This document shows positions 5,760 through 11,800 of a stretch of DNA of 11,800 bases, in pieces (positions within the stretch are counted from its first letter, which is position 1; each line of letters opens with the position of its first letter). The notes under the pieces were generated by a model. It saw only the letters and a list, made by a program, of their open reading frames with translations, did not search any database and was not told the DNA's origin. Position numbers and translations under genes: made by a program. This DNA is from Trueperaceae bacterium (GTDB lineage Bacteria; Deinococcota; Deinococci; Deinococcales; Trueperaceae): NCBI GenBank assembly GCA_007130355.1, contig SLSQ01000092.1:1-11800 (forward strand), written 5' to 3'.

Positions 5760-6959
5760 TCAGAAGTGGTCGATCGTCCCCAGGAACGGCGGTTGGTCGG
5801 CGGTGGTCTGGGCCAGCGCGCGCAGCAGGTCGGCGTCGCCCTCGGCCTCGCCGGCGTGCAGCAGCGGGGCGACCGGGACGCCGGCGAGCGCCGCCGCCAG
5901 CGCGGAGGCGGTGACCGTCAGGTCCTCCGAGCGGTCGGTCGTCTCGACCGTGCAGCCGTCGGCGTCGAGCGTCACCGCCCAGCGGCCGTGCACCCACGGT
6001 GCGAACGGGTCGTGCACCTCCATCACGCCGCTGCGGGCCAGTCGGGCGCTGGGCGCGCGCAACGGCCGCAGCGCCGCCGGCAGGTCGGCGATCCGGGCCT
6101 GCAGCAGGGTGCGGGGGTGGGCGTAGCGGCCGACCAGATCGAGCGCGAACGGATCGTGGGCCGGAAGGTCGATCCGGATCCAGCCGACCTGGCCACGCCA
6201 GGCGTTCGGCATCGCCAGCACCCGCTCGCGGGCCCGCGCGTCGCGCCAGGCGGCGTCGAGGATCACGACCGTCCCGTCGGAGCCGTAGCCTTCGGTGGCG
6301 ACCACGACGTAGCCGCCCTCGGTGCGGTAGGCGACCGGCGGGGTGGCCCCGTCGCTCGGCGGTTCGGACAGCACCCGCCAGCGTGGCTCGGCCCGGTCCG
6401 GACCGTCGTCGGCGACGTCGTCGCGCTGCAGCGCGAAGTTGTGGCGCGCCGCGAAGAGCGCCCGGTCGCGCCGCAGGTCGGGGTCGCTCAGCGGGACCGG
6501 TCCGAACTCCGGCAGCGCCCGGCGTCCCGGCCAGTCGGAGAGCGGCAGGCGCAGCGTGACGCCGGCCGGTACGGTGCGGAACCCCATCGCCCCGTAGAAG
6601 GCGGGGTCGAACGGATGCTCGAGCGCCCAGCCGGTCCCGGCCTGGTGGAGCTCCTCGAGCCCCTCGCGGACCAGGGTGCGGACGTGGCCCCGGCGGCGGA
6701 CCCAGGGGGCGGTCGCGACGCCGGCGAGGGCGCCGACCGGGACCTCGCTGCCGCCGATGAAGAACCGGTACGGGTACCAGGTGGCGACCGCCGCCAGCTC
6801 GCCGTCGTCGTCGACGCCGCGGCTGAGCGGTGCGCGTGCTTCGAGCGTGCGGCGGAGGACGGGGTCGGAGAGGTCGCCGGGGTGGCCGTACGAGGCCTGT
6901 CGGATGCGGAGCCAGGCGTCGACGTCGCCCGCCGTCAGGACGCGGGAGCGCCGGCTCAC
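5760..6959 (-). CDS. Eis-like GNAT N-acetyltransferase
   Basis: Eis-family proteins are acetyl-CoA-dependent N-acetyltransferases with two GNAT-like domains and a C-terminal sterol-carrier-like domain; mycobacterial Eis acetylates aminoglycosides and protein lysines (family knowledge). Seen in 399 residues, close to the 400-408 usual for Eis: the acetyl-CoA loop VATAPWVRRRGHVRTL (81-96); Tyr122 in PAFYGAMGF, aligning with the Eis general acid; a middle region with GGYVVVATEGYG and DAAWRD; a C-terminal domain from about 290; and a terminal Phe (GTIDHF), whose carboxylate is the general base in Eis. The GTG start at 6959 overlaps the lrp stop (GTGA, 6956-6959), with a canonical Shine-Dalgarno GGAGGT (6966-6971) 6 bases upstream. 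It is probably co-transcribed with, and perhaps controlled by, the Lrp-type regulator. The substrate is unknown. Confidence 0.88.
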   Translation of the reverse strand: MSRRSRVLTAGDVDAWLRIRQASYGHPGDLSDPVLRRTLEARAPLSRGVDDDGELAAVATWYPYRFFIGGSEVPVGALAGVATAPWVRRRGHVRTLVREGLEELHQAGTGWALEHPFDPAFYGAMGFRTVPAGVTLRLPLSDWPGRRALPEFGPVPLSDPDLRRDRALFAARHNFALQRDDVADDGPDRAEPRWRVLSEPPSDGATPPVAYRTEGGYVVVATEGYGSDGTVVILDAAWRDARARERVLAMPNAWRGQVGWIRIDLPAHDPFALDLVGRYAHPRTLLQARIADLPAALRPLRAPSARLARSGVMEVHDPFAPWVHGRWAVTLDADGCTVETTDRSEDLTVTASALAAALAGVPVAPLLHAGEAEGDADLLRALAQTTADQPPFLGTIDHF

Positions 6960-7441
6960 GCCGGGACCTCCACGGCCTCGGACGCGCGCCACGGGAGCGG
7001 CACCGCCCGTTCGGCGCTGGTGCGCAGCACCATGGTCGTCTCGGTGCGTTCGACCCCCTCCATCATCATGAGGTCGTCGAGGAAGGCGTCGAGCCGTTCC
7101 GGGTCGCGGACGCGGACCTTCGCGAAGTAGCTGTAGGTGCCGGCGACGGAGTGGAGCTCCTCGATCTCGGACAGCTCGAGCAGCCGCTCGACCAGGCGCG
7201 GGACCCGGGTGCCCGGCTTGGGCGCGAGCGCGACGAAGGCGCAGATGTTCAGGCCCAGCGCGTCGGGCGCCAGGACGGCGCGGTACCCCTCGATCACGCC
7301 GGCCCCTTCGAGCTTGCGGATCCGCTCGCCGACGGCGGGGGCCGACAGGCCGACCTGCTTGGCGACGTAGGCGTGGGAGGCGCGCCCGTGCTCCCGTAGG
7401 ATGCCCAGGATTCTCCGGTCGATCGCGTCGAAGCGGTCCAT
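6956..7441 (-). CDS. Lrp/AsnC family transcriptional regulator
   Basis: Lrp/AsnC proteins bind DNA through an N-terminal winged helix and sense amino acids or related small molecules through a C-terminal RAM domain (family knowledge). Seen in 161 residues, the usual length: FDAIDRRILGILREHGR (4-20), helix-turn-helix about 22-43 (SHAYVAKQVGLSAPAVGERI), linker GAGVIEGYRAVL, then the RAM domain (about 65-140) with VAGTYSYFAKVRV (99-111), the ligand-loop region. The ATG at 7441 lies 6 bases after TAGCGT and starts the conserved fold. It is divergent from ymdB (79 bases between starts) and overlaps the acetyltransferase gene, so likely targets are itself, the acetyltransferase and possibly ymdB. 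Which ligand it senses cannot be told from the sequence. Confidence 0.95.
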   Translation of the reverse strand: MDRFDAIDRRILGILREHGRASHAYVAKQVGLSAPAVGERIRKLEGAGVIEGYRAVLAPDALGLNICAFVALAPKPGTRVPRLVERLLELSEIEELHSVAGTYSYFAKVRVRDPERLDAFLDDLMMMEGVERTETTMVLRTSAERAVPLPWRASEAVEVPA

Positions 7442-7447
7442 GACGCG

Positions 7448-7456
7448 ACGCTACCA
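7448..7456 (-). promoter_or_regulatory. Extended -10 promoter of lrp and the acetyltransferase gene (leaderless)
   Basis: On the minus strand TGG-TAGCGT (7456 to 7448) precedes the ATG at 7441 by 6 bases. There is no Shine-Dalgarno sequence or -35. It is a perfect 9-base inverted copy of the ymdB promoter at 7506-7514, with 49 bases between the copies. Confidence 0.65.
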
Positions 7457-7505
7457 CCGTCGGCCGGCCCCCGCTCCCACGCCGGCCCGCCCCGTCGCGC
7501 CCGGC

Positions 7506-7514
7506 TGGTAGCGT
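7506..7514 (+). promoter_or_regulatory. Extended -10 promoter of ymdB (leaderless)
   Basis: TGG-TAGCGT (hexamer 7509-7514) is followed by GGCCGG and the ATG at 7521. There is no -35 consensus. The GGCCGG is GC-rich but is not a Shine-Dalgarno match, so leaderless initiation is the simpler reading. It faces the identical lrp promoter. Confidence 0.65.
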
Positions 7515-7520
7515 GGCCGG

Positions 7521-8345
7521 ATGCGCGTCCTGTTCGTCGGCGACGTCTTCGCCACCCCGGGCCTACGGGCCGCCCGAGCCTTCCTGGCCCGCGAGCGCGA
7601 CGCCTACGACTTCGTGATCGTGAACGGCGAGAACGCCGCCGGCGGGTTCGGCCTGACCCGGAAGCACTACCGCGTCCTGCGCGACGCCGGCGCCGACGTC
7701 GTCACCCTCGGGAACCACGCCTTCGACCAGAAGGAGACCGCCGAACTGATCGAGGAGACCCCCCGGCTGCTGCGGCCCCTCAACTACCCGCCGGGCACGC
7801 CCGGCCTGGGCGCCGGCACGTACGACGTGCCGGGGCACGGACGGATCTGCGTGGCGCAGGTGATGGGCCGGGTCTTCATGGAGCCGCTCGACGATCCGTT
7901 CCGGGCCCTGGACGCCCTGCTCGAGCGGCTGCCGGACGACGTGCCCCTGGTGGTCGACGTGCACGCCGAAGCGACCAGCGAGAAGAAGGTGCTCGGCTGG
8001 CACCTGGCCGGCCGGGCCGCCGCCGCGATCGGCACGCACACGCACGTGCCCACCGCCGACGCGACCGTGATGCACGGCACCGCCTACGTCACCGACGTCG
8101 GCATGACCGGGGTGCAGGGTTCGGCGATCGGCATGGCGTTCGACGAGGTGCACGCCCGCTTCCGCGACTTCCGCAAGCGGCGCTTCAAGCCGGCCGAAGG
8201 GACCGCCACCGTGCACGCCGTCGCGATCGAGCTGGACGGCGTCCGGGCCCGGTCGGTCCGGCGCGTGGTCTGGCGGCACGGCGACGACGAGCCGGTCCGG
8301 ATCCACGCCGACGACCGAACGGGGGGATGCGACGACGGGCGATAG
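7521..8345 (+). CDS. ymdB: YmdB-type (TIGR00282) metallophosphoesterase
   Basis: YmdB-family proteins are dinuclear-metal phosphodiesterases; B. subtilis YmdB hydrolyses cyclic nucleotide monophosphates and affects sporulation and biofilm choice (family knowledge). Seen in 274 residues (family about 260-270): GDVFATPG with Asp8, VNGENAAGGFG with Glu37 and Asn38, TLGNHAFDQ with Asn65 and His66, DVHAEATSEK with His148, and GTHTHVPTAD with His173 and His175. Together these are the full metal-ligand set. The C-terminal strand region is followed by a hydrophilic tail. The ATG at 7521 begins MRVLFVGDV, the family N-terminus, and is preceded at the leaderless distance by TAGCGT. The TAG stop is the first half of the ppc -10 element, and ppc follows closely. 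The physiological substrate in this organism is not shown by the sequence. Confidence 0.93.
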   Translation: MRVLFVGDVFATPGLRAARAFLARERDAYDFVIVNGENAAGGFGLTRKHYRVLRDAGADVVTLGNHAFDQKETAELIEETPRLLRPLNYPPGTPGLGAGTYDVPGHGRICVAQVMGRVFMEPLDDPFRALDALLERLPDDVPLVVDVHAEATSEKKVLGWHLAGRAAAAIGTHTHVPTADATVMHGTAYVTDVGMTGVQGSAIGMAFDEVHARFRDFRKRRFKPAEGTATVHAVAIELDGVRARSVRRVVWRHGDDEPVRIHADDRTGGCDDGR

Positions 8346-8348
8346 GAT
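8343..8348 (+). promoter_or_regulatory. -10 element of ppc, sharing the ymdB stop codon
   Basis: TAGGAT (8343-8348) fits TANNNT, uses the ymdB stop TAG as its first three bases, and ends 7 bases before the ATG at 8356. The base triplet before it is CGA, not TGN, and no -35 is visible. It overlaps the alternative ATG at 8347, arguing for the 8356 start. Confidence 0.55.
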
Positions 8349-8355
8349 GCCGGCC

Positions 8356-11136
8356 ATGAGCGACGTTCCGGACCGCGCCCCCGCCGCCGCCGGCGCGCAC
8401 GACCCGCACGGCCCGACCGACCCGCACGCCCGCGAGGCGGAGGCGTTCGCGCGGCTCAAGGCCGACGTCGACTTCCTCGGGACCGCCCTCGGCACGGTCG
8501 TGCGCGAACTCTCCGGACAGCGCACCTTCGACCTGGTCGAGGAGGTGCGCGCCATGACGAAGCGGATGCGTGCCGAGGGTTCGGACGGGGCCGACCGGAA
8601 GCGGCTCAGCGAGCTGCTGCGCGGGCTCGATCTCGAGTCGGCCGAACGGTTGCTGCGGGCGTTCACCATCTACTTCCAGTTGATCAACCTGGCCGAGGAG
8701 ATCCACCGCGTGCGGGTGAACCGACTGCGCGACGCCCGCGCCAGCGACGACGCGCCCCGGCCCGAATCGGTCGCCGCGGCGGTGGCCGAGCTGCGCGACC
8801 AGGGCTGGTCCCGGGCCGAGGCGCACCGCCTGATCGGCTCGCTCGACGTGGGCCTCACCCTGACGGCGCACCCGACCGAAGTGAAGCGCTATACCGTCCG
8901 CCTCAAGCTCGAACGGATCGCGAGCGACCTGCGCGACCTGCGCGAGCGGGACCTGGCGCCGCAGGCGCGCCGCGAACGCTCCGATCGGATCCACGCCGAG
9001 ATCGCGACCCTCTGGCAGACCCGTCAGCTGTTGAGCCGCAAGCCGTCGGTGGCGGACGAGGTGAAGAGCGCCCTGTACTACGTGCGGCGTTCGTTGCTGG
9101 ACGCGGTGCCGCGGGTGCACCAGGACCTCGAACGGGCGCTCGACTCGGTCTACGGTCCGGCCGACGCGCCGCCGCTGCCGCCGGTGCTGCGGATCCGTTC
9201 CTGGATCGGCGGCGACCGGGACGGCAATCCGAACGTCGCTCCGGAGGTGACCGAGGCCGCCTACCGGCTGCAGGCTTCGGTCGCGCTCGACGCCTACCTG
9301 GCGGACGTCGACCGGCTGGTGCAGCAACTGTCGCAGTGGGGCGACCGGATCAGCCTCACCCGCGCCTTCCGCGACGACCTGGCCGAACTCGAGGCGGAGC
9401 ACGGACCGAGCGAACGGTTCGAGGGCGAGCCGTTCCGACAACGCCTCTTCTACGTCCACCACTTCCTGACGCGCGCCAAGGAACGGCTCGAACGTGGCGA
9501 GGACGCGCCCGGCTACCCGGGCGGGAACGACGGTCTGGCCCGGGACCTGGCGTCGTTGCGGACCACCCTCGAGCACGGCCAGGGGCGCCGCGCCGCGCAC
9601 GCCTTCGTGCGGCCGGCGTACGCCCGGGCGCGTGCCTTCGGCTTCGAGCTGGCGCCGCTCGACCTGCGCGAGCACTCCAAGGCGCACGAGCGCGCGGTCG
9701 CCCAGGTGCTGGCGTACGCCGGCGTGCACGACGACTACGCCTCGCTCGGGGAGGAGGAGCGGATCGCCCTGCTCGCCCGCGAGCTCGAGGGACCGCGCCC
9801 GTTCGCGCCGCCCGAGGCGACGCTGGGCGCGGAGGCGGACCACGCGGTGGCGTTCCTGCGGGTGCTGCGCCGGGCGCGGCGCGCCTACGGCCCGGACGCG
9901 ACCGGCAGCTACGTGGTGTCGATGAGCGAGGGAGCGTCGGACGTCCTCGAGGTCCTGATCCTCGCCAAGCAGGCGGGCCTGCCCGACCTCGACGCCACGC
10001 CGCTGTTCGAGACGCAGGACGACCTGGAGGCCGCGCCGGCCGTCCTCGACGCGCTCTTCAGGCTGCCCGCCTACCGCGCCCACGTGGGTCGACGCGGCGT
10101 GCAGGAGGTGATGATCGGGTACAGCGACTCGAACAAGGACGCCGGCTTCCTGAGCGCGAACTGGGCGCTGTACCGGGCGCAGGAGCAGATCGCGGAGGTC
10201 TGCCGGGCGCACGACGTGCCGCTCCGCCTCTTCCACGGGCGCGGGACCTCGATCGGGCGGGGCGGCGGTCCGGCCGGCCGCGCGATTCTGGCGCAGCCGC
10301 CCGGCAGCCTGCACGGCCGCATGCGCATGACCGAGCAGGGCGAGGCGATGGCCGACCGGTACTCCGATCCGGACCTGGCCCACCGTCACCTCGAACAGGT
10401 GCTCCACGCCTTCGTGCTCAGCAGCGCCCGCGACGCGCGGGGGGCGGAGCCGGTCCCGGACGGCTTCCGCACCTGGATGACCACCGCGGCGTCGGCGGCG
10501 CGGGACGCCTACCGCGCGCTGCTCGAAGAGGAGGGCTTCCTCGGCTTCTACGCCCAGGTCACGCCGATCGAGGAGATCGCCCGCCTGAACGTCGGGTCGC
10601 GGCCGGCCCGCCGCAAGGGGGCGCCGTCGCTCGACAACCTCCGGGCGATCCCGTGGGTGTTCAGCTGGACGCAGTGCCGCGCGAACCTGCCCGGCTGGTA
10701 CGGACTCGGCAGCGGACTCGCGGAGCTCCCGGAGGGGGCGGCGCGCGAGATGTACGGAACCTGGCCGTTCTTCGGCGCGGTGATCGACTTCGCGCGCATG
10801 AGCCTGGCCAAGAGCGACCTGCCGGTGTTCCGGCGCTACCTGGACCTGGTCGAGCCGGCGCTGGCCGAGCGGTTCGGCGCCCGGGTCGAGGAGGAGCACC
10901 GCCGCAGCGTCGCCGCGGTCGAGGAGGCGACCGGCACGCCGTTGTTCGGCGACGACACGCTCTCGCGCGGGATCGAGCTGCGCAACCCGTACGTCGACCC
11001 GATCAGCCACCTGCAGGTCGAGCTGCTCGCCCGACTGCGCCGCCTGCCGCCCGAGAGTCCCGACCGTCCGGCGGTCGAGGAGGCGGTGCTGGTGAGCCTG
11101 CTCGGCGTCTCCGCCGGCATGCGGAACACCGGATGA
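8356..11136 (+). CDS. ppc: Phosphoenolpyruvate carboxylase
   Basis: Carboxylates PEP with bicarbonate and Mg2+ to oxaloacetate, refilling the TCA cycle in the cytosol (family knowledge). Seen in 926 residues, within the usual 880-960: LTLTAHPTEVKR with catalytic His172, SWIGGDRDGNPNV (283-295), VMIGYSDSNKDAGFLSAN, the second catalytic histidine in FHGRGTSIGRGGGP (626-639), RMTEQGEAMADRYSD, IPWVFSWTQCRANLPGWYG, and the C-terminal AGMRNTG, which in the family carries the Asn used in aspartate feedback binding. LAKSDLPVF holds the lysine at the position of the other effector residue, so aspartate inhibition is plausible. The first 25 or so residues (Ala/Pro/His/Asp-rich) are nonconserved. I chose ATG 8356 from the -10 position; ATG 8347 would add three residues (MPA) and is an alternative if it is translated from the ymdB message. 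Confidence 0.97.
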   Translation: MSDVPDRAPAAAGAHDPHGPTDPHAREAEAFARLKADVDFLGTALGTVVRELSGQRTFDLVEEVRAMTKRMRAEGSDGADRKRLSELLRGLDLESAERLLRAFTIYFQLINLAEEIHRVRVNRLRDARASDDAPRPESVAAAVAELRDQGWSRAEAHRLIGSLDVGLTLTAHPTEVKRYTVRLKLERIASDLRDLRERDLAPQARRERSDRIHAEIATLWQTRQLLSRKPSVADEVKSALYYVRRSLLDAVPRVHQDLERALDSVYGPADAPPLPPVLRIRSWIGGDRDGNPNVAPEVTEAAYRLQASVALDAYLADVDRLVQQLSQWGDRISLTRAFRDDLAELEAEHGPSERFEGEPFRQRLFYVHHFLTRAKERLERGEDAPGYPGGNDGLARDLASLRTTLEHGQGRRAAHAFVRPAYARARAFGFELAPLDLREHSKAHERAVAQVLAYAGVHDDYASLGEEERIALLARELEGPRPFAPPEATLGAEADHAVAFLRVLRRARRAYGPDATGSYVVSMSEGASDVLEVLILAKQAGLPDLDATPLFETQDDLEAAPAVLDALFRLPAYRAHVGRRGVQEVMIGYSDSNKDAGFLSANWALYRAQEQIAEVCRAHDVPLRLFHGRGTSIGRGGGPAGRAILAQPPGSLHGRMRMTEQGEAMADRYSDPDLAHRHLEQVLHAFVLSSARDARGAEPVPDGFRTWMTTAASAARDAYRALLEEEGFLGFYAQVTPIEEIARLNVGSRPARRKGAPSLDNLRAIPWVFSWTQCRANLPGWYGLGSGLAELPEGAAREMYGTWPFFGAVIDFARMSLAKSDLPVFRRYLDLVEPALAERFGARVEEEHRRSVAAVEEATGTPLFGDDTLSRGIELRNPYVDPISHLQVELLARLRRLPPESPDRPAVEEAVLVSLLGVSAGMRNTG

Positions 11137-11168
11137 AGCGTTCTCATGCCGTTCAACGAATCCACGCG

Positions 11169-11191
11169 TACGCTTTGCGCGTGAAGAGGGG
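11169..11191 (+). promoter_or_regulatory. Possible promoter and Shine-Dalgarno of the TolQ/ExbB-like gene
   Basis: The spacer after ppc (11137-11197) is locally less GC-rich. It holds TACGCT (11169-11174), a TANNNT match, and a purine run GAGGGG (11186-11191) ending 6 bases before the ATG at 11198. Unlike the leaderless genes, the hexamer is 23 bases from the start codon, so this message would have a short leader with a ribosome binding site. There is no convincing -35; read-through from ppc is also possible, because no hairpin with a T-run ends ppc. Confidence 0.45.
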
Positions 11192-11197
11192 TTCGAC

Positions 11198-11800
11198 ATG
11201 GATCTGATCCTGAGCGGCGGTCCCATCCTGGTGGCGATCGTGATCGTCTCGTTGTACGCGCTGTACGTGTTTCTGGCGCGCTTCCTGAAGCTGTCGAAGG
11301 AACCGGTCGACAGCGACCGACTCATGGCGCGCGTCAACGCCGCCGTCCGCGAACGCGACCTGGACTCGGCGCTGTCCGCCTGCGAGACGCACGGCGGGCC
11401 GGTCGCCCGCGTCCTCGAGGCGGCGCTCGAACGCTTGCCGTACGGACGGGCGGCGGTCGAGGCCGCCTTCCAGGAGGCCAGCCTGCAGGAGGAACAACGC
11501 CTCGCCCGTGGTCTGCGTCCGTTGGCGACGATCGCGCAGATCGCGCCGCTGATGGGCTTGCTGGGCACCGTGACCGGGATGATCATCGCCTTCGCCGAGA
11601 TCTCGCAGCAGGGCACCGGCAATCCCGCGGCCCTGGCCGACGGGATCGGGCAGGCGCTCGTCACCACCGCGGCCGGCATGATGGTCGCGATCCCCGTCCT
11701 GATCGGGCAGAGCGTGCTGGCCAGCAAGGTCGACGCCATGCTGCTCGAGATCGACCGTCGCCGCGAGGAGCTGATGGTCGAGGTGGTGCAGGCGGTCGCG
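11198..11800 (+). CDS. MotA/TolQ/ExbB-family proton channel protein (3' truncated by window)
   Basis: Such proteins form inner-membrane proton-driven motors with an ExbD/TolR partner, powering outer-membrane uptake or envelope integrity (family knowledge). Seen in 201 residues with no stop before the window edge: first membrane segment about 8-30, a cytoplasmic stretch (31-108) with EAALERL and ASLQEEQRLARGL, second segment 111-133 with the hallmark APLMGLLGTVTGMIIAF, and third segment about 150-175 with GIGQALVTTAAGMMVAIP, holding the polar threonines (124, 156, 157) lining the channel in ExbB. Little more than the C-terminal tail should be missing, since family members run about 200-240 residues. 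The ATG at 11198 has a Shine-Dalgarno run. TolQ and ExbB cannot be separated from this sequence alone; an exbD/tolR-like gene is expected just downstream. Confidence 0.92.
   Translation, partial: MDLILSGGPILVAIVIVSLYALYVFLARFLKLSKEPVDSDRLMARVNAAVRERDLDSALSACETHGGPVARVLEAALERLPYGRAAVEAAFQEASLQEEQRLARGLRPLATIAQIAPLMGLLGTVTGMIIAFAEISQQGTGNPAALADGIGQALVTTAAGMMVAIPVLIGQSVLASKVDAMLLEIDRRREELMVEVVQAVA

Noticed and set aside
5744..5763. CTGAG...CTCAG inverted repeat at the helicase/acetyltransferase junction as a shared terminator
   Set aside because: The stem is only 5 bp with a 10-base loop and no T-run on either strand; it arises mainly because both stop codons are TGA in similar contexts.
11164..11183. 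ACGCG/CGCGT inverted repeat before the TolQ/ExbB-like gene as an operator
   Set aside because: It is short and made of CG-rich bases that recur by chance at this composition; it has no second copy or known motif to support it.
8185..11739. Very long open frame on the minus strand (over 1,100 codons) opposite ymdB, ppc and the TolQ/ExbB-like gene
   Set aside because: It is antisense to three clearly conserved proteins; its translation is a low-complexity Arg/Ala/Gly/Val mix with no recognisable domain. Long antisense frames are expected when nearly all third codon positions are G or C.
1..11800. Searched for CRISPR-like spaced repeats, transposase or integrase genes, insertion-sequence ends, toxin-antitoxin pairs, riboswitches and composition shifts suggesting recent transfer
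   Set aside because: No regular direct repeats or mobile-element proteins were seen, intergenic gaps are short, and codon use looks uniform across genes.

Overview
This is a chromosomal housekeeping stretch from a very GC-rich bacterium. Nearly all codons end in G or C. Gene content (a 520-residue DinG/XPD-type helicase, an E. coli/Thermus-type TrmH, a YmdB-type phosphoesterase, PEP carboxylase, a TolQ/ExbB protein) and start-proximal TANNNT promoters without leaders fit Deinococcota, possibly a Truepera relative. Actinobacteria also use leaderless TANNNT promoters, so the phylum call is an inference. I see no CRISPR array, insertion sequence, phage gene, integrase or toxin-antitoxin pair, and no dramatic new system.

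Layout, left to right. (1) A possible C-terminal fragment of an unknown gene (to 59), then pdxT and ppa on + with an ATGA overlap, ending in a hairpin terminator shared with the convergent lipA. (2) A minus-strand block trmH, lipB, lipA; lipB and lipA overlap by GTGA and carry out the two steps of de novo lipoate attachment. (3) A complete tRNA-Leu(GAG) unit with its own -35/-10 promoter and a 15-bp hairpin capped by TTCG. (4) A plus-strand iron-sulfur superfamily 2 helicase. (5) A minus-strand pair: an Lrp/AsnC regulator followed, by GTGA overlap, by an Eis-like N-acetyltransferase. (6) A divergent plus-strand run: ymdB-type metallophosphoesterase, ppc, and a TolQ/ExbB-like proton-channel subunit that runs off the right edge. 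No gap over 300 bases lacks a gene; the largest is the 131 bp between the trmH start and the tRNA.

The most interesting pattern is regulatory. Six transcription-leading genes (trmH, lipB, helicase, lrp, ymdB, ppc) have a TANNNT hexamer ending exactly 6 or 7 bases before the start codon, which places the transcript start on or next to the start codon (leaderless mRNA). pdxT shows a weaker version (CACGAT). Several have an upstream TGN (extended -10) and none has a recognisable -35. By contrast, genes that overlap an upstream gene (ppa, lipA, the Eis-like gene) have ordinary Shine-Dalgarno sequences. At lipB and ppc the promoter is fused to the stop codon of the gene before it.

Functionally the window joins cofactor supply (PLP, lipoate), pyrophosphate removal, tRNA maturation, DNA maintenance, central carbon metabolism (PEP to oxaloacetate) and envelope energisation. 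Apart from lipB-lipA and lrp-acetyltransferase, the neighbours do not form one obvious pathway.
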